A stretch of 64,000 nucleotides of DNA, taken from the NCBI RefSeq assembly GCF_038595065.1, contig NZ_CP152003.1:1096001-1160000 (forward strand), in the 5' to 3' direction. Origin of the DNA: Sutcliffiella sp. FSL R7-0096. Lineage in GTDB: Bacteria > Bacillota > Bacilli > Bacillales > Bacillaceae_I. The translations under genes were made by a program, and so were the position numbers. Shown one piece after another: positions 1-7,861 of the stretch (position 1 is its first letter; the number at the start of each line of letters is the position of its first letter). The notes under the pieces were generated by a model that had not been told where the DNA came from, ran no database searches, and was given only the letters and a program-made list of their open reading frames with translations.

Positions 1-50
1 TAAGAGTTGGAGAGAAGGGTCGCGTAAGAATTTCTTAAAGCGTAAAACAA

Positions 51-89
51 AAAGAACCGTTGCATATTAAACTGCAACGGTTCTTTTTT
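51..89. terminator. Bidirectional intrinsic terminator
   Basis: A 13-14 bp stem (AAAGAACCGTTGCA at 51-64 with its complement from 73) encloses an 8-base loop and is followed by a T run on the plus strand. The minus strand also ends in T-rich sequence, so it can serve both the minus-strand gene at 101-334 and a plus-strand gene lying before the window. Bases 1-50 hold no gene that I can support. Confidence 0.85.
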
Positions 90-100
90 GTGGAAAATGG

Positions 101-334
101 CTACCCTTGTTTCAGCAATAAAGAGTGAGCTTTTACTACCTTTTTTTCTAAATAATCTATTGAATAATTACCAGTGGGATCTGTTACATCAACGACAGCT
201 CTTGATAAGTTATCAATAACTAAATGCAATAATTCCAGATCTTTTTCCTCAAGCTTTTGTTTGTTGACTTCATCCATAATTTCCTGTGCAAGTCTTTGTA
301 TCTTCCTGAGTCGATAATCATTCACGTTCTTCAA
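101..334 (-). CDS. Small conserved-looking protein of unknown function (77 aa)
   Basis: I do not recognise this protein. It is 77 residues, charged and probably helical, without a signal peptide or membrane segment. The start is TTG at 332-334, chosen because a very good Shine-Dalgarno (AAAGGAGGAGA, minus strand, 341-351) sits seven bases before it, which is the main evidence that the gene is real. It is transcribed away from the ykuNOP operon, and a Fur-like palindrome at 387-401 lies about 50 bp before its start codon, so iron control is possible (inference). It ends at the shared bidirectional terminator at 51-89. Confidence 0.7.
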   Translation of the reverse strand: MKNVNDYRLRKIQRLAQEIMDEVNKQKLEEKDLELLHLVIDNLSRAVVDVTDPTGNYSIDYLEKKVVKAHSLLLKQG

Positions 335-386
335 GTAAACTCTCCTCCTTTAAATGACATTCACAAAAAGAGTATATGTACAAAAA

Positions 387-401
387 TGAGAATCTTTCTC
401 A
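387..401. promoter_or_regulatory. Candidate second Fur box
   Basis: TGAGAATCTTTCTCA is a 7-1-7 inverted repeat of the Fur type. It lies between the divergent small gene (101-334) and the ykuN promoter, closer to the former. The call rests on motif resemblance only. Confidence 0.55.
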
Positions 402-418
402 TAAATTATAGAAAACAA

Positions 419-448
419 TTGACATTGATAATCATTATCAATTATGAT
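419..448 (+). promoter_or_regulatory. ykuN promoter with overlapping Fur box
   Basis: A -35 TTGACA (419-424) and a -10 TATGAT (443-448) are separated by 18 bp. The spacer is filled by ATTGATAATCATTATCAAT (424-442), a 19-bp palindrome broken only at its centre that matches the Bacillus Fur box. Iron-loaded Fur bound here would block RNA polymerase, so the operon should be on under iron starvation. Confidence 0.85.
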
Positions 449-494
449 GTCGGTATACTAATTGAAAACAATTATCAACTAGAGGTGTTCTAGA

Positions 495-965
495 ATGCGG
501 ATATTTATTGGATATGTAAGTATGTCGGGAAACACAGAAGACATTGCAAATATTTTGCAGGATGAGCTGCTTGCAAAAGGATGCGAGGTTGTCTTGGAGT
601 GTTTGGATACAGTAGATGTAGAGGAATTTACAACCTATAACGGTATTTTTATTGGTTCCTACACCTGGGGGGATGGTGATCTCCCATATGAAGCGGAGGA
701 CTTTTATGAAGAGTTGGATGAATTGAAGTTAAACAGTATTCCTGCAGCTTGCTTTGGTTCAGGAGATCATGCATATCCTAAGTTTTGCGCAGCAGTGGAT
801 ACCTTTTCTGAGAAACTAAAGAGTTGTGGGGCCACCGTTTATGATCAAACATTAAAGGTGGAGTCAAGTCCTGAAACACAGGAACAAGAATTAGAATGTA
901 GACAATTTGCTCAAGCATTCTTTACTTGGGTTAAAAAAGTGGAAGGGAACATTTATTATGTTTAA
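495..965 (+). CDS. ykuN: Short-chain flavodoxin YkuN
   Basis: This is a 156-residue short-chain flavodoxin, an FMN-binding cytoplasmic electron carrier that replaces ferredoxin when iron is scarce. The phosphate-binding loop SMSGNTED is at residues 9-16, and the conserved TWGDGD (57-62) and FGSGD (87-91) segments that wrap the isoalloxazine ring are present. The ATG start follows AGAGGTG. It is the first gene of a Fur-boxed operon and overlaps the next gene by 8 bp, the same order (ykuN-ykuO-ykuP) as in Bacillus subtilis. It is a clear paralogue of the flavodoxin at 1858-2310. Confidence 0.93.
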   Translation: MRIFIGYVSMSGNTEDIANILQDELLAKGCEVVLECLDTVDVEEFTTYNGIFIGSYTWGDGDLPYEAEDFYEELDELKLNSIPAACFGSGDHAYPKFCAAVDTFSEKLKSCGATVYDQTLKVESSPETQEQELECRQFAQAFFTWVKKVEGNIYYV

Positions 966-1842
966 CAGAGGGTCCACTGCCGTGTTATCTACTCCTGACA
1001 TTCCATTCCTTGTTGCAGTAAAGAAATCTGGTATCTATTCGTTCGAGGAAGGGGAATGGTTGCTGCAGTATGGCCTTTCCCATAACATTTACAAGCTTGT
1101 ACGACTAGGAAGGTTTATTTTTGGCATTGGGGATTATGGGACGATCCTACGATATGATCCATATCAGAAAAAGTGGACCCATACGACATTTTCTGTTTCC
1201 CAGCGTTTATGGGATATAGCCGGAAACGAAAAGGGCCTAATCGTAACACATGGTGGAAGTAAGTTATATGTGTCCAGAAACTATGGTTCTAGCTGGGCTG
1301 TCGTTAAGCCATTCGCATCTTTTAGTGCTCCCCCATTAATCAGGTCGCTCTTTTTTTCAGACGATTATATTTTCATTGGTACGCAAGTAAATAAGGAGTA
1401 CGGTGGCGTATGGAAGTACTCCCTCTTAACAGGGGAATTAAAACTTGTGAAAAGAGAAGAGAATTCGATGGTTTCATCGATTTATATTTCAGATAGGGAC
1501 TCTGTGTTCATTACCAAAGGAAACGTTAAGACAGGCGAAGGCTCTGTGGAAATGAGAAAGGCTGAAAATTCATGGATCTGTTTTAAACAGCCTCTTTCAG
1601 AGAAAGCTTTTTTGGATATATTCCTGGCCAATAATAGATTGCACGCTACTACTAGCCGAGATGAATTCGGGTATTCGAGGATTTATGAGATACATAAAGA
1701 GAGCGTGAGCTTGATTCCAATAGAGACTGTGGAGGGGCATGGATTCAGAGGTGCTGGTTTTGAGGAACAATTGTTTATTTCATCCCCAGTAGAAAGTAAA
1801 TGGATCAACAACAGATATGAAGTTCCAAGCCTGCTACATTGA
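958..1842 (+). CDS. ykuO: YkuO-like protein of unknown function between two flavodoxins
   Basis: The 294-residue product has no recognisable catalytic motif. Its sequence is a series of short beta-rich stretches with repeated glycine, tryptophan and aromatic residues (for example residues 40-60 and 90-110), which suggests a beta-propeller-like fold; this is inference. No signal peptide is visible. The start ATG at 958 follows GGAAGGGA and overlaps the ykuN stop by 8 bp, implying translational coupling; a longer in-frame start at 907 has no ribosome binding site. Position between two flavodoxin genes in a Fur-controlled operon matches ykuO of Bacillus subtilis, whose function is unknown to me. 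Confidence 0.8.
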   Translation: MFNRGSTAVLSTPDIPFLVAVKKSGIYSFEEGEWLLQYGLSHNIYKLVRLGRFIFGIGDYGTILRYDPYQKKWTHTTFSVSQRLWDIAGNEKGLIVTHGGSKLYVSRNYGSSWAVVKPFASFSAPPLIRSLFFSDDYIFIGTQVNKEYGGVWKYSLLTGELKLVKREENSMVSSIYISDRDSVFITKGNVKTGEGSVEMRKAENSWICFKQPLSEKAFLDIFLANNRLHATTSRDEFGYSRIYEIHKESVSLIPIETVEGHGFRGAGFEEQLFISSPVESKWINNRYEVPSLLH

Positions 1843-1857
1843 GAGGAGTGATAGAAG

Positions 1858-2310
1858 ATGAAAATAGGAATTTTTTATGCAAGCATGTCCGGAAACACAG
1901 AGGCAATTGCGGACAGTATCACAGAAAAATTTAAAATACATCAACATGAGGTGGTATTGGAGGATGTTCATAGTGTCGATAATGCTATGGATCTGTTACA
2001 CTATGATGTGACCATATTAGGAATGTATACTTGGGGGGATGGTGATTACCCGGATGAATGCTTGGATCTAGTAGAAGAATTGGAGGAAACGGATCTTGAA
2101 GGTCATTCCTTTGCGATTTTTGGCTCTGGTGATACATCATATCCGGAATTCTGTGGTGCTCTTGACCATCTTAAAGAATTGCTTGAAAGCCGTGGGGGAA
2201 GTGTATTGGTTGATCCGCTTAAAATAGAGTTCAATCCTGAACCGGAGGATGAAGAAGAGATTGTTAAATTTGTCTTAGAAGTGGTTGGGAAACTAAAGAA
2301 GTCCGCGTAA
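1858..2310 (+). CDS. ykuP: Short-chain flavodoxin YkuP
   Basis: This is the second 150-residue flavodoxin of the operon, carrying the same FMN phosphate loop SMSGNTE (9-15), TWGDGD near residue 60 and FGSGD near residue 90. The strongly acidic C-terminal half (repeated E/D near 125-135) is typical of flavodoxins that dock onto basic redox partners. It begins 15 bp after ykuO with a GAGGAG ribosome site. In Bacillus subtilis YkuN and YkuP can donate electrons to nitric oxide synthase and fatty-acid-modifying P450 enzymes; the partner here is not in the window. Confidence 0.93.
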   Translation: MKIGIFYASMSGNTEAIADSITEKFKIHQHEVVLEDVHSVDNAMDLLHYDVTILGMYTWGDGDYPDECLDLVEELEETDLEGHSFAIFGSGDTSYPEFCGALDHLKELLESRGGSVLVDPLKIEFNPEPEDEEEIVKFVLEVVGKLKKSA

Positions 2311-2340
2311 CAACTACTTATCTATAGAAGGACACGAATA

Positions 2341-2469
2341 ATGAGAAAGAAACTGATGCAACAACTAATAGAGCAAAACAAACAAGATATTCTAAAAGAT
2401 AAATTGAAAATGGAAAAAATACTGGATAAAATAGCTCAAGCAAGAATGATAAAAGCTAGTGATAAATAG
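2341..2469 (+). CDS. Small basic FbpB-like protein (42 aa)
   Basis: This short gene has an ATG at 2341 preceded by AGAAGGA at 2326-2332, an 8-base spacing, and ends at TAG just before a strong terminator. The 42-residue product is lysine-rich and follows the pattern of the Fur-regulated basic protein B family: an LIEQN core, an ILKDK segment near residues 17-21, then E-x-I and K-I motifs. In Bacillus subtilis FbpB is thought to work with the small RNA FsrA to repress iron-rich enzymes under iron starvation. Sharing the transcript of the Fur-controlled flavodoxins supports such a role; the family call is from memory of the pattern and not from a search. Confidence 0.75.
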   Translation: MRKKLMQQLIEQNKQDILKDKLKMEKILDKIAQARMIKASDK

Positions 2470-2472
2470 TCT

Positions 2473-2505
2473 CGTCAGTCGTTAAACACGACTGACGTTT
2501 TTTTT
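2473..2505 (+). terminator. Terminator of the ykuNOP operon
   Basis: A perfect 9-bp stem (CGTCAGTCG/CGACTGACG) with a 7-base loop is followed by eight T residues, directly after the FbpB-like gene. Confidence 0.93.
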
Positions 2506-2569
2506 ATCATTTTAGTTGTTGTAACAAAAATAATAAAAAATTAAGGACTATATTTATTCTCCATAACAT

Positions 2570-2583
2570 TGTAAGCGTTTTTC
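2570..2583 (+). promoter_or_regulatory. Candidate CcpA catabolite site (cre)
   Basis: TGTAAGCGTTTTTC matches the cre consensus (TGWAARCGYTWNCW) at all but one position and lies about 55 bp before the first gene of the glycoside phosphorylase operon. It suggests catabolite repression by CcpA of a sugar-use operon. Confidence 0.65.
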
Positions 2584-2636
2584 CTAATGTGTAGCATAAA
2601 TGTTAAGAAACAACTAGCAACCAGGAGGGATTCCTT

Positions 2637-4376
2637 TTGAACAACCAACAACAAGTAACAGCAGAAATGACCAATAAGCTCGAGTTTGTGTACGGAAAAG
2701 AGACAGCTGCCTACTTACAAGATAAATTAACCAACCTAATGAATGAATATAGCTCAAAACTAGAAACACCACGCACTCCAAAAGAGTTTGTTACCGAAAA
2801 AGATGCGGTTCTTATCACATATGGTGATTCCATTAAGGAAGAAGGCAAAGCTCCACTTCAAAGCTTGCACGAGTTCTTAAGCGAAAACATCGGGGACAAA
2901 CTATCTGGCGTTCACATTTTGCCATTCTATCCTTACAGCTCGGACGACGGTTTTTCCGTCATCGACTATTACGAGGTAAACAAAGACCTGGGGAACTGGG
3001 AGGACATTAAGTCACTATCCGGTAGCTATGATTTGATGTTTGACGGAGTCATCAACCATATTTCCGCGAAATCAGAATGGTTCCAAGAGTACTTAAAAGG
3101 CAACGAAAAATTCAAAGAGTACTTCGTGGAAGCAGATCCATCCCTAAACTATAGCAAAGTGACACGTCCAAGAGCACTGCCGTTGTTAACGGAATTCGAA
3201 ACGGCAAATGGACCTAAGCATGTTTGGACAACATTCAGTGAGGACCAAATTGACTTGAACTACCGCAATCCGGATTTATTTTTACAGATTGCAGAACTCC
3301 TACTTTTCTATATCAGCAAGGGAGCGAAGATGATTCGTTTGGATGCGATCGGATTCATGTGGAAGGAGATGGGGACGACGTGTATCCATCTAGAGGAAAC
3401 GCATAAGATTATTCAAACCTACAGAGATGTGGTCGATGCACTTGCACCTGAGGTAATCCTCATTACCGAAACGAATGTACCGCACAAGGATAATGTAAGT
3501 TATTTTGGAAACGGCTACAATGAAGCGCGCATGGTGTATCAGTTCCCATTGCCGCCATTGACATTGAACACCTTCCTGACTGGGGACGCGACTCACCTTC
3601 AAAATTGGGCGAGCAACTTGGAAGGTACGACAGAAGAGACGACTTTCTTCAACTTCCTAGCCTCTCATGACGGTGTTGGCGTGAGACCTGTTGAAGACAT
3701 CCTTTCAAAAGAAGAAGTCGAGTCCATGATTGAAAAGGTACATGCGCATGGAGGGAACGTGTCCTATAAAGATAATGGAGATGGCACGAAGAGTCCTTAT
3801 GAGTTAAACATTAACTACTTTGATGCTCTCTCCCACCCTGATGACGACCAAAGCATTCAAGTAAAAAGATTCCTTGCTGCACAGTCCATTTTATTGGCGA
3901 TGGCGGGGGTGCCGGGAATTTATGTGCACAGTCTGCTCGGTTCCCGTAACTATCAGGAAGGTGTAGAGGAAACTGGACGCTTCCGTTCCATCAACCGTGA
4001 AAAATTGAATCGCCAGCAACTGGAGGCGGAACTGAAGGACGAAAGGTCATTAAGACACGAAGTCTTATCCAATATGAAAAAAATGCTGGATGTGCGTACG
4101 AACGAAAAAGCGTTCCATCCAAACAGTCCGCAACAGGTATTACTTGAAAACAACCAAGTGTATGCATTGGTAAGAACGAACAAGGATAGTGCCGGGAAAG
4201 TCGTTACGCTTGTGAACGTATCCAATGAAGAGCAAGAGATCAAGCTGTCTGCTGACAAATATGAATTAAATGCACAAACCTATACAGATCTATTTTCAAA
4301 AAAGGAAGTGGAAATTACAGACGAGGCGCTGTCTGTTACGTTACAGCCTTATGAAGTAATGTGGTTGAAAGGATAG
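2637..4376 (+). CDS. GH13 sucrose-phosphorylase-like enzyme, probably glucosylglycerate phosphorylase
   Basis: This 579-residue cytoplasmic glycoside hydrolase family 13 phosphorylase would cleave an alpha-glucoside with phosphate to give alpha-glucose 1-phosphate. The catalytic positions are visible: nucleophile Asp236 (IRLDA), acid/base Glu278 (LITETN) and Asp345 (SHDGVG). The TTG start follows AGGAGGG by seven bases. The size and motifs fit the sucrose phosphorylase/glucosylglycerate phosphorylase subfamily. The next gene is a glycerate kinase, and phosphorolysis of glucosylglycerate would release D-glycerate, so that substrate is favoured over sucrose by context (inference). A cre-like site precedes the gene. 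Confidence 0.85.
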   Translation: MNNQQQVTAEMTNKLEFVYGKETAAYLQDKLTNLMNEYSSKLETPRTPKEFVTEKDAVLITYGDSIKEEGKAPLQSLHEFLSENIGDKLSGVHILPFYPYSSDDGFSVIDYYEVNKDLGNWEDIKSLSGSYDLMFDGVINHISAKSEWFQEYLKGNEKFKEYFVEADPSLNYSKVTRPRALPLLTEFETANGPKHVWTTFSEDQIDLNYRNPDLFLQIAELLLFYISKGAKMIRLDAIGFMWKEMGTTCIHLEETHKIIQTYRDVVDALAPEVILITETNVPHKDNVSYFGNGYNEARMVYQFPLPPLTLNTFLTGDATHLQNWASNLEGTTEETTFFNFLASHDGVGVRPVEDILSKEEVESMIEKVHAHGGNVSYKDNGDGTKSPYELNINYFDALSHPDDDQSIQVKRFLAAQSILLAMAGVPGIYVHSLLGSRNYQEGVEETGRFRSINREKLNRQQLEAELKDERSLRHEVLSNMKKMLDVRTNEKAFHPNSPQQVLLENNQVYALVRTNKDSAGKVVTLVNVSNEEQEIKLSADKYELNAQTYTDLFSKKEVEITDEALSVTLQPYEVMWLKG

Positions 4377-4389
4377 GGGGAGATTGAGG

Positions 4390-5547
4390 GTGAAGATTGT
4401 TGTTGCACCAGATTCCTTTAAAGGTTCGATAGACAGTAAGGAAGTGGCACACATCATCTCCCGAGCTATTCAGGATTTCGATGCCTCGATTGAGGTAGTC
4501 GAAATCCCGATGGCAGACGGGGGAGAAGGAACGGTACAAGCGATGCTGCATATCCTTGGCGGGGAAGAAATCATCTGTGAGGTAGAAGACCCTTTAGGAA
4601 GAAAAATTAATGCAGGATATGGTTGGCTTCCAATAGAAAAGACGGCCATTATTGAAACCGCTTCCGCATCAGGACTTCCTTTGCTGACGAGAGAGGAGCT
4701 CGATCCTGAGATGGCTTCGAGCTTTGGAACGGGGCAACTTGTGAAGGATGCACTAGACAGGGGTGCGGAAAAAATCATCATTGGCCTTGGTGGAAGTGCA
4801 ACGGTGGATGGTGGCGTAGGACTTTTCCAAGCACTTGGCTTAAGAGCAATGGATTTAGAAGGAAAGACTATTGAGCGAGTACGTGGAAAATTGGATTTAA
4901 TCCAAGACATTGATATAAGCAATTTGGATGCAAGGCTACAACAAGTGAAAGTTATTGTCGCTTCAGATGTTACGAGTCCCTTGCTTGGCCCTGACGGTGC
5001 AGTATATGTATTTGGTCCGCAGAAAGGTGTCAAGGCAAACCAACTTCAACTATTTGAGGCTGGCATGGCTACTTTTGCAGAAGTGATGAAAAGAGCAACG
5101 AACAAGGATTGCACCCTTATGCCTGGAAGCGGGGCGGCAGGGGGGATCGGATTCATTCTTCAGTCCTTAGTGGATGTGGAGTTTAAAAGCGGTCTCGATC
5201 TTGTCGTGGAAATGAGTGATTTTCGAACGCATTTAAACGAAACTGATCTTGTCATCACAGGAGAAGGAAAAATAGATGGCCAGTCGGTCCTTGGTAAGGT
5301 GCCAGTGGGACTTTCTAGGATAGCCAAGGAAAGAGGAATTCCGGTGGTGGCCATTGCAGGTGGAATTGGGGAAGATACAGACATGTTGAAACAAGAGGGG
5401 ATTGAAGCGGTTCTCTCTATCGTTGACGGTCCCATAACCATTGACGAAGCAATGAAGAATGGAAAAACATTATTGTACGAAGCAACGAGGAGAATGTTAC
5501 ACCTTATAGATATTGGCACAAAGCTGAAGGGGGTTAGAGGAGAATGA
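4390..5547 (+). CDS. Glycerate kinase (GarK/GlxK family)
   Basis: The 385-residue product begins with the family hallmark KIVVAPDSFKGS and has ADGGEGT (about 44-50) and GLGGSATVDGG (about 134-144), the sugar-acid kinase motifs of the GarK/GlxK fold. It phosphorylates D-glycerate with ATP to 2- or 3-phosphoglycerate, feeding lower glycolysis. The start is set at GTG 4390 because AGGGGGA lies eight bases before it, whereas an upstream TTG at 4384 sits too close to that site. It follows the GH13 phosphorylase by 13 bp and its stop overlaps the symporter start as ATGA, so the three genes form one operon. Confidence 0.92.
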   Translation: MKIVVAPDSFKGSIDSKEVAHIISRAIQDFDASIEVVEIPMADGGEGTVQAMLHILGGEEIICEVEDPLGRKINAGYGWLPIEKTAIIETASASGLPLLTREELDPEMASSFGTGQLVKDALDRGAEKIIIGLGGSATVDGGVGLFQALGLRAMDLEGKTIERVRGKLDLIQDIDISNLDARLQQVKVIVASDVTSPLLGPDGAVYVFGPQKGVKANQLQLFEAGMATFAEVMKRATNKDCTLMPGSGAAGGIGFILQSLVDVEFKSGLDLVVEMSDFRTHLNETDLVITGEGKIDGQSVLGKVPVGLSRIAKERGIPVVAIAGGIGEDTDMLKQEGIEAVLSIVDGPITIDEAMKNGKTLLYEATRRMLHLIDIGTKLKGVRGE

Positions 5548-7169
5548 ATGGTTTCACTACGATAGATTTTATTGTTCTTATAGTTTATGTAATCGGTATT
5601 GCTGCTTTCGGAGCATTCTTTGGAAAAAATCAAAAGACGACCAAAGATTACTTCCTAGGTGGGCGTAATATTCCTTGGTGGGCAGTAGGACTTTCTGTCA
5701 TGGCAACACAAGCAAGTGCGATCACGTTTATTGGAGCACCTGGTTGGGGATATTCAGGTGGATTGGAAAGAATGAATACATTCATTAATATTCCACTTGT
5801 TATGGCATTCTTAATGGTAACGATTGTTCCATTCTTTTATCGTACAGAGGTTTACACAGCTTATGAGTATTTGGAAAAGCGGTTTGATACGAAGACACGC
5901 TCGCTAACAGCAGGATTATTTTTAGTTGCACGGGGCTTGGCAACAGGAGTAGTGCTTTATGCTCCCGCATTGGTATTATCTGTTGTAACGGGCTGGGATG
6001 TTAACATTACCATTATTTTGATGGCGCTTATCGCAGTAGCCTACACGGTGCTTGGTGGAATCTCTGCTGTAATCTGGACAGACGTGGTACAGATGTTTGT
6101 TCTATGGTTGGGAGCAGGTCTTGCCATTTTCACCATTGTAAGTGATGTGCCTGGTGGCTTTGCTGGTGCAGTATCCATGGGTTCTGATGCAGGCCTATTG
6201 CAATCCTTGGATTTTCGCTTTGATCTCTCTGTGGAATATAGCATTTGGGCCGGGATTATCGGTGGGTTTTTCATGCATGCTGCCTATTTCGGTACAGACC
6301 AAAGTCAGATCCAGCGCGTCCTGACAAGCAAATCATTAAAAGAAAGCAAGATGTCATTGATTATCAGTGGTTTGTTCATGTTCCCGCAAATGCTATTATT
6401 CTTATTCATTGGTATTCTGTTATTCGCATTCTATGCAAATGTAGGGGATCCAAATGTGGAAAACTTGAACGAGTTGTTCCCATTGTTTGTGGTGGAGTAC
6501 TTACCGGTTGGAATTTCGGGACTGATTATTGCAGGGGTATTTGCTGCAGCAATGTCCAGTCTGGACTCTGCATTGAACTCTCTATCAGCGGTAACTGTAC
6601 GTGATTTCTATGCGAAATTCTTCAAAAAGAACGCAAGTGAAGCTCACTACTTGAAGGCTTCTCGTTGGGCAACAGTATTCTGGGGGATTTATGCAACGAT
6701 TTTTGCCTTCTTTGCAGGGAATCTTGGACCTGTCATTGAAACCGTTAACAAGATTGGCTCCTATTTTTACGGAGCATTACTAGGGGTATTTATCTTAGCT
6801 ATCTTCATTCGCCGTGCAAACGGAACAGGTGCATTTGCCGGTGTCATCGCTGGGATGACTGCAGTTTGGGCTGTAACAACTTTTGCAAGCATATCCTGGT
6901 TATATAACAATGTAGTAGGTGCGGTCGTAGCGGTTGCAGTTGGTTATGCGGTAAGTCTATTAACGAAAGCACCAGTGAAAGAAAAGCTAGATGGACTGGT
7001 ATACGAAACGAAAGATGAAAAAGTACAAGCAATGTTGGCAGCACGCCAGCAGTCCGCTGAAGAGATCGAAGAAGCGGAAGGGGAAAAACAGATGAAGAAA
7101 TGGCCATATATCATGATTGTTTATTTCTTCGTGACACTTGTAATCTTATATGCAATTCAATCTATCTAA
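5544..7169 (+). CDS. Sodium:solute symporter (SSS family)
   Basis: This 541-residue polytopic membrane protein has about 13 hydrophobic segments. The SSS signature is visible: the N-terminal YFLGGRNIPWWAVGLSVMATQASAIT-like segment near residues 35-60 and the Ala/Gly-rich FAAAMSSLDSALNSLSA-like segment near 335-350. The C-terminal tail is charged. Its start overlaps the glycerate kinase stop by 4 bp. In this operon the likely cargo is the substrate of the GH13 enzyme (glucosylglycerate) or glycerate; the family also carries sugars, amino acids and organic acids, so the substrate is inferred from context only. Confidence 0.9.
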   Translation: MNGFTTIDFIVLIVYVIGIAAFGAFFGKNQKTTKDYFLGGRNIPWWAVGLSVMATQASAITFIGAPGWGYSGGLERMNTFINIPLVMAFLMVTIVPFFYRTEVYTAYEYLEKRFDTKTRSLTAGLFLVARGLATGVVLYAPALVLSVVTGWDVNITIILMALIAVAYTVLGGISAVIWTDVVQMFVLWLGAGLAIFTIVSDVPGGFAGAVSMGSDAGLLQSLDFRFDLSVEYSIWAGIIGGFFMHAAYFGTDQSQIQRVLTSKSLKESKMSLIISGLFMFPQMLLFLFIGILLFAFYANVGDPNVENLNELFPLFVVEYLPVGISGLIIAGVFAAAMSSLDSALNSLSAVTVRDFYAKFFKKNASEAHYLKASRWATVFWGIYATIFAFFAGNLGPVIETVNKIGSYFYGALLGVFILAIFIRRANGTGAFAGVIAGMTAVWAVTTFASISWLYNNVVGAVVAVAVGYAVSLLTKAPVKEKLDGLVYETKDEKVQAMLAARQQSAEEIEEAEGEKQMKKWPYIMIVYFFVTLVILYAIQSI

Positions 7170-7182
7170 GGTGTGAGTGACG

Positions 7183-7758
7183 ATGAATTCTTACTTTTTA
7201 CCATCATTGATATCAAAAAAACAGGCAGTACAGTCGATTCAATCCTATCAAAATAATTGGATTACCAAATGGCAGTCTGTATTTGGATCGAAAAAGAAGC
7301 TAACTTCCATGGAGATGGTCTATCTACCGTATTGGTGCTACGATTATGAATACACGAGTCTGCAGATGAAAGAGCCAATTTGTGGGAAGGTTGCCGTGGA
7401 AACAGGAAAGCAGCTGACAGCTATCCTTCCATCCACTTCAGGGTTGGAGAAAGTAGACTTGACTGCAGGGGGAAAGACTCTCCTTGATGTATCTGGAGAT
7501 TCGGAACAGAAAGTGGCGGAAGAAGCCATCTATTGGGAAGCTTTCACAAGGGAGAAAAAGAGAAAAGACATTCAAGTCACCATTACCGACACTAACTTAC
7601 TATACGTTCCATACTGGTTAGGCTATGTGAAGAGTGGAAACCAGATGGAACTTATAATAGTCGACGCCACCAGTGGTAAAGTTGATTTAGGAATCAAAGA
7701 TGCCATGATTCAAGCATTGATGGCAGGAAAAGAGATTGAAACATTATTAGCTAATTGA
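7183..7758 (+). CDS. Unknown protein with duplicated Y-L/V-PYW motif (191 aa)
   Basis: I do not recognise this protein. It is soluble in appearance, without a signal peptide, and contains the same short motif twice, YLPYWCYDY near residue 46 and YVPYWLGYV near residue 145, hinting at two related halves. A glycine-containing IVDATSGKVD turn follows the second motif. I chose ATG 7183 over GTG 7177 because AAGGTG at 7168-7173 is correctly spaced only for the former. It follows the symporter by 13 bp and ends at the operon terminator, so it is the last gene of the phosphorylase operon; an accessory role in uptake or in sensing is a guess. Confidence 0.75.
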   Translation: MNSYFLPSLISKKQAVQSIQSYQNNWITKWQSVFGSKKKLTSMEMVYLPYWCYDYEYTSLQMKEPICGKVAVETGKQLTAILPSTSGLEKVDLTAGGKTLLDVSGDSEQKVAEEAIYWEAFTREKKRKDIQVTITDTNLLYVPYWLGYVKSGNQMELIIVDATSGKVDLGIKDAMIQALMAGKEIETLLAN

Positions 7759-7768
7759 TTTTAAAGTG

Positions 7769-7808
7769 ACCAGCGTTACTTCTCCATAGAAGGCAACGCT
7801 GGTTTTTT
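7769..7808 (+). terminator. Terminator of the phosphorylase operon
   Basis: A 9-bp stem (ACCAGCGTT/AACGCTGGT) is followed by six T residues. Confidence 0.9.
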
Positions 7809-7861
7809 GTGTTGTGGTTGGGTATATTGTAGAAAAGAAATCTACTAAGGGGCAAGACTTT

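Noticed and set aside
2637..4376. Sucrose phosphorylase as the first choice for the GH13 enzyme
   Set aside because: The family fits, but the overlapping glycerate kinase and symporter genes and the absence of fructokinase or sucrose regulator favour glucosylglycerate; not excluded biochemically.
4470..5033. 187-codon open frame on the minus strand
   Set aside because: It lies wholly inside the glycerate kinase gene, has no ribosome site, and is serine/proline-rich as expected for an antisense shadow.
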